A stretch of 8,564 bases of DNA from Armatimonadota bacterium. Its GTDB lineage: Bacteria; Sysuimicrobiota; Sysuimicrobiia; Sysuimicrobiales; Kaftiobacteriaceae. Below, one piece after another: positions 7,196 to 8,564 of the stretch. Positions within the stretch are counted from its first letter, which is position 1. Every line of letters starts with the position of its first letter. The translations under genes and the position numbers were made by a program. Below the pieces are notes generated by a model. That model was not told the origin of the DNA. It did no database searches and worked only from the letters and a program-made list of their open reading frames with translations. The stretch lies in contig JAIBHM010000121.1 of the NCBI GenBank assembly GCA_020028535.1, positions 1-8,564 of the forward strand. The letters run 5' to 3'.

Positions 7196-7250
7196 GAGGC
7201 CTCATTCGGCGCGAGGGTGTGCGTCTTCCTTGCCTCGAAGGAATCTCGCT
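7196..7250. promoter_or_regulatory. Divergent 55-nt intergenic region, presumed promoter area
   Basis: This gap separates the GTG starts of the FAD oxidoreductase (leftward) and the metal ATPase (rightward). It holds the ATPase ribosome-binding site and, on the minus strand, GAGG of the oxidoreductase, which is half of the palindrome GAGGCCTC at 7196-7203. I see no convincing -10/-35 pair in it. It contains no clear MerR- or CsoR-type operator. Two full promoters barely fit, so at least one promoter probably lies inside the opposite gene's 5' end. The regulatory role is inferred from position only. Confidence 0.4.
7237..7242 (+). promoter_or_regulatory. Ribosome-binding site that sets the GTG start of the metal ATPase
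   Basis: GAAGGA matches the Shine-Dalgarno consensus and stands 8 nt before the GTG at 7251. It is the best-placed site of this kind in the window. It decides the start, because the frame is open further upstream without a start as well placed. Confidence 0.7.
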
Positions 7251-8564
7251 GTGAGCCACACCCACCACCCCCACCATGAGTCCGGCCACGGCATGGGCGA
7301 GGTGAACGACCACGACGCGCAGATGGCCGATCCACGCATGGCCCGCCACATGGAGGCGGACATGCGCAGGCGATTCTGGTGGTCGCTCGCGCTGACAGTG
7401 CCGGCGGTGCTCTACTCCCCGCTTGGGATCAACCTGCTTCGCATCCAGTTGCCGGCTCCGTTGCCCGTGAACTGGATGCTCTTCCTATTCACGACACCGG
7501 TAGTCTTTTGGACAGGATCCATCTTCATCACGGGGGCGTACCGGTCGCTGCGCCGCCGGACGCTCAACATGTCGGTGCTGATCAGCACTGGGGTGCTCGC
7601 TGCCTACGTCTTCAGCGTGGTCATTACCCTGTGGGGCGGCGGCGAGACATTCTACGAAGCCGCCGCGATGCTCGTCACCTTTGTTCTGTTCGGCCACTGG
7701 ATGGAGATGCGCAGCCGGCGGGGCACCTCCGACGCGCTGCAGGCGCTGCTCAGTCTCGTCCCACCGAAGGCGCGGGTCGTGCGCAACGGCACGGTCGTCG
7801 AAGTGCCCACGGGCGAGATCCAGCGAGGCGACATCGTCGAACTTCGGCCCGGGGATCGAGTGCCTGTTGATGGGGGAGTGATCGAGGGCGAGACGGCGAT
7901 CGACGAGTCCCTGGTCACCGGCGAATCCATCCCCGTCCCAAAGCGAACGGGCGATGGGGTGATCGGTGGCACCATCAACCAATCTGGTTCGATCAGGTTT
8001 CGCGCCACGAAGGTCGGCGAGGAGACGGCCCTCGCACAGATCGTCAAGCTTGTCGAGGAAGCTCAAGCGAGCAAGGCGCCGGGGCAGCGCATTGCTGATC
8101 GGTGGGCACAGTACCTGGTCATCCTGGCCGTCGGCGCAGGCATCCTTACCTTCGCGATCTGGTACGGTCTCGCACGGGAAACTGTCCTCGTCGCGCTGAC
8201 CTTCGCCATCTCGGCCGTCGTCATCGCGTGCCCGGATGCCCTGGGACTTGCGACGCCCACGGCTGTGGCGGTCGGCACCGGCATCGGCGCCCGTCACAAT
8301 ATCCTCATCAAGAACGCTGCCACCCTGGAGCAGCTCTCGCGCATCACCGCGGTCGTGTTCGACAAGACCGGCACGCTGACCGAAGGGAAGCCTGGCGTGA
8401 CGGACGCAGTGGGCGTGGGCGGTACCGGGTCTGACGATGTCATCCGCCTCACCGCTGCGGCAGAACTGCGGTCCGGACATCCCCTCAGCAAAGCAGTCCT
8501 GGAGGAGGCGCAGAGGCGGGGGCTTGCCGTGGACCAGCAGATCGTGGGGTTCGAAAACCTCGCC
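7251..8564 (+). CDS. P1B-type heavy-metal-translocating ATPase, CopB-like, with CPD motif (3' partial)
   Basis: The first 438 residues of an ATP-driven metal exporter; related pumps run to about 650-750 residues, so roughly a third is missing on the right. The N-terminus is His-rich (eight His within the first 33 residues) and has no CxxC metal-binding domain, as in CopB-type pumps. Hydrophobic segments lie at about 42-60, 75-95, 105-128 and 134-150. The actuator domain has T223-G-E-S226. Further membrane segments lie at about 288-308 and 311-330, the second ending in the ion-site motif C327-P-D329, where CPC or CPH is usual. The phosphorylated aspartate is D371 in D-K-T-G-T, and the nucleotide-domain His-Pro pair is H410-P411. 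The start is GTG, with GAAGGA 8 nt upstream. Copper or silver is the likeliest cargo from family resemblance, but the CPD motif makes that uncertain. It is transcribed divergently from the oxidoreductase; no regulator gene is visible here. Confidence 0.92.
   Translation, partial: MSHTHHPHHESGHGMGEVNDHDAQMADPRMARHMEADMRRRFWWSLALTVPAVLYSPLGINLLRIQLPAPLPVNWMLFLFTTPVVFWTGSIFITGAYRSLRRRTLNMSVLISTGVLAAYVFSVVITLWGGGETFYEAAAMLVTFVLFGHWMEMRSRRGTSDALQALLSLVPPKARVVRNGTVVEVPTGEIQRGDIVELRPGDRVPVDGGVIEGETAIDESLVTGESIPVPKRTGDGVIGGTINQSGSIRFRATKVGEETALAQIVKLVEEAQASKAPGQRIADRWAQYLVILAVGAGILTFAIWYGLARETVLVALTFAISAVVIACPDALGLATPTAVAVGTGIGARHNILIKNAATLEQLSRITAVVFDKTGTLTEGKPGVTDAVGVGGTGSDDVIRLTAAAELRSGHPLSKAVLEEAQRRGLAVDQQIVGFENLA

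Noticed and set aside
7196..7203. GAGGCCTC palindrome as a regulator operator
   Set aside because: Eight bases is too short in high-GC DNA, and half of it is explained as the oxidoreductase ribosome-binding site.
7485..8480. Minus-strand open frame (331 codons) opposite the metal ATPase
   Set aside because: The plus strand carries T-G-E-S, C-P-D and D-K-T-G-T in one continuous frame; the antisense frame is a shadow.
1..8564. CRISPR arrays, tRNA or rRNA genes, insertion sequences, phage or attachment sites
   Set aside because: Reading the window showed no repeat-spacer pattern, no cloverleaf or rRNA-like segment, no transposase-like protein and no flanking inverted repeats.

Overview
The window is high-GC bacterial DNA, densely packed, with ATG, GTG and TTG starts and 4-nt gene overlaps. 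It looks like a free-living, probably uncultured high-GC bacterium. Nothing in it (no rRNA, tRNA or marker gene) fixes the phylum. There are seven protein genes, two of them cut by the window ends. I see no insertion sequences, phage genes, CRISPR arrays or RNA genes.

Layout: (1) A rightward group occupies 1-3654. It holds a membrane protein made of an extra N-terminal membrane module, a ferritin-like domain and a VIT1/CCC1 metal-transporter domain (5' end outside the window), then a tandem-GNAT acetyltransferase after a 4-nt gap, then an NAD(P)-dependent glutamate dehydrogenase joined by an ATGA overlap. (2) A leftward group occupies 7195-3651. Its genes, in transcription order, are a DAO-family FAD amine/amino-acid oxidoreductase, a class II aldolase/epimerase-like protein and a zinc-dependent medium-chain alcohol dehydrogenase whose TTG start overlaps the aldolase stop. 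(3) Divergent from the oxidoreductase, across only 55 nt, a His-rich P1B-type heavy-metal ATPase starts at 7251 (GTG) and runs off the right end. The two operons converge so tightly that their TAG stops share one CTAG palindrome.

Functionally, the leftward operon looks like a small catabolic pathway. It would oxidise an amine or N-substituted amino acid, cleave or epimerise a hydroxylated intermediate, and oxidise or reduce a polyol or alcohol. The substrate cannot be read from the sequence. The outer genes handle metals: the VIT1-ferritin protein probably iron or manganese, the ATPase probably copper or another transition metal. Glutamate dehydrogenase links amino nitrogen to central carbon, but belongs to the other operon.

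I do not find a clear, wholly new system. The points most worth a second look are: a probable 10-residue in-frame deletion beside the dinucleotide-binding fold of the glutamate dehydrogenase; a CPD motif in place of the usual CPC/CPH in the metal ATPase; the unusual N-terminal membrane module with a repeated D-Y-x-E-x-P motif in the VIT1-ferritin protein; the aldolase's uncharacterised N-terminal half and epimerase-type Asp; and the undescribed oxidoreductase-aldolase-dehydrogenase operon.
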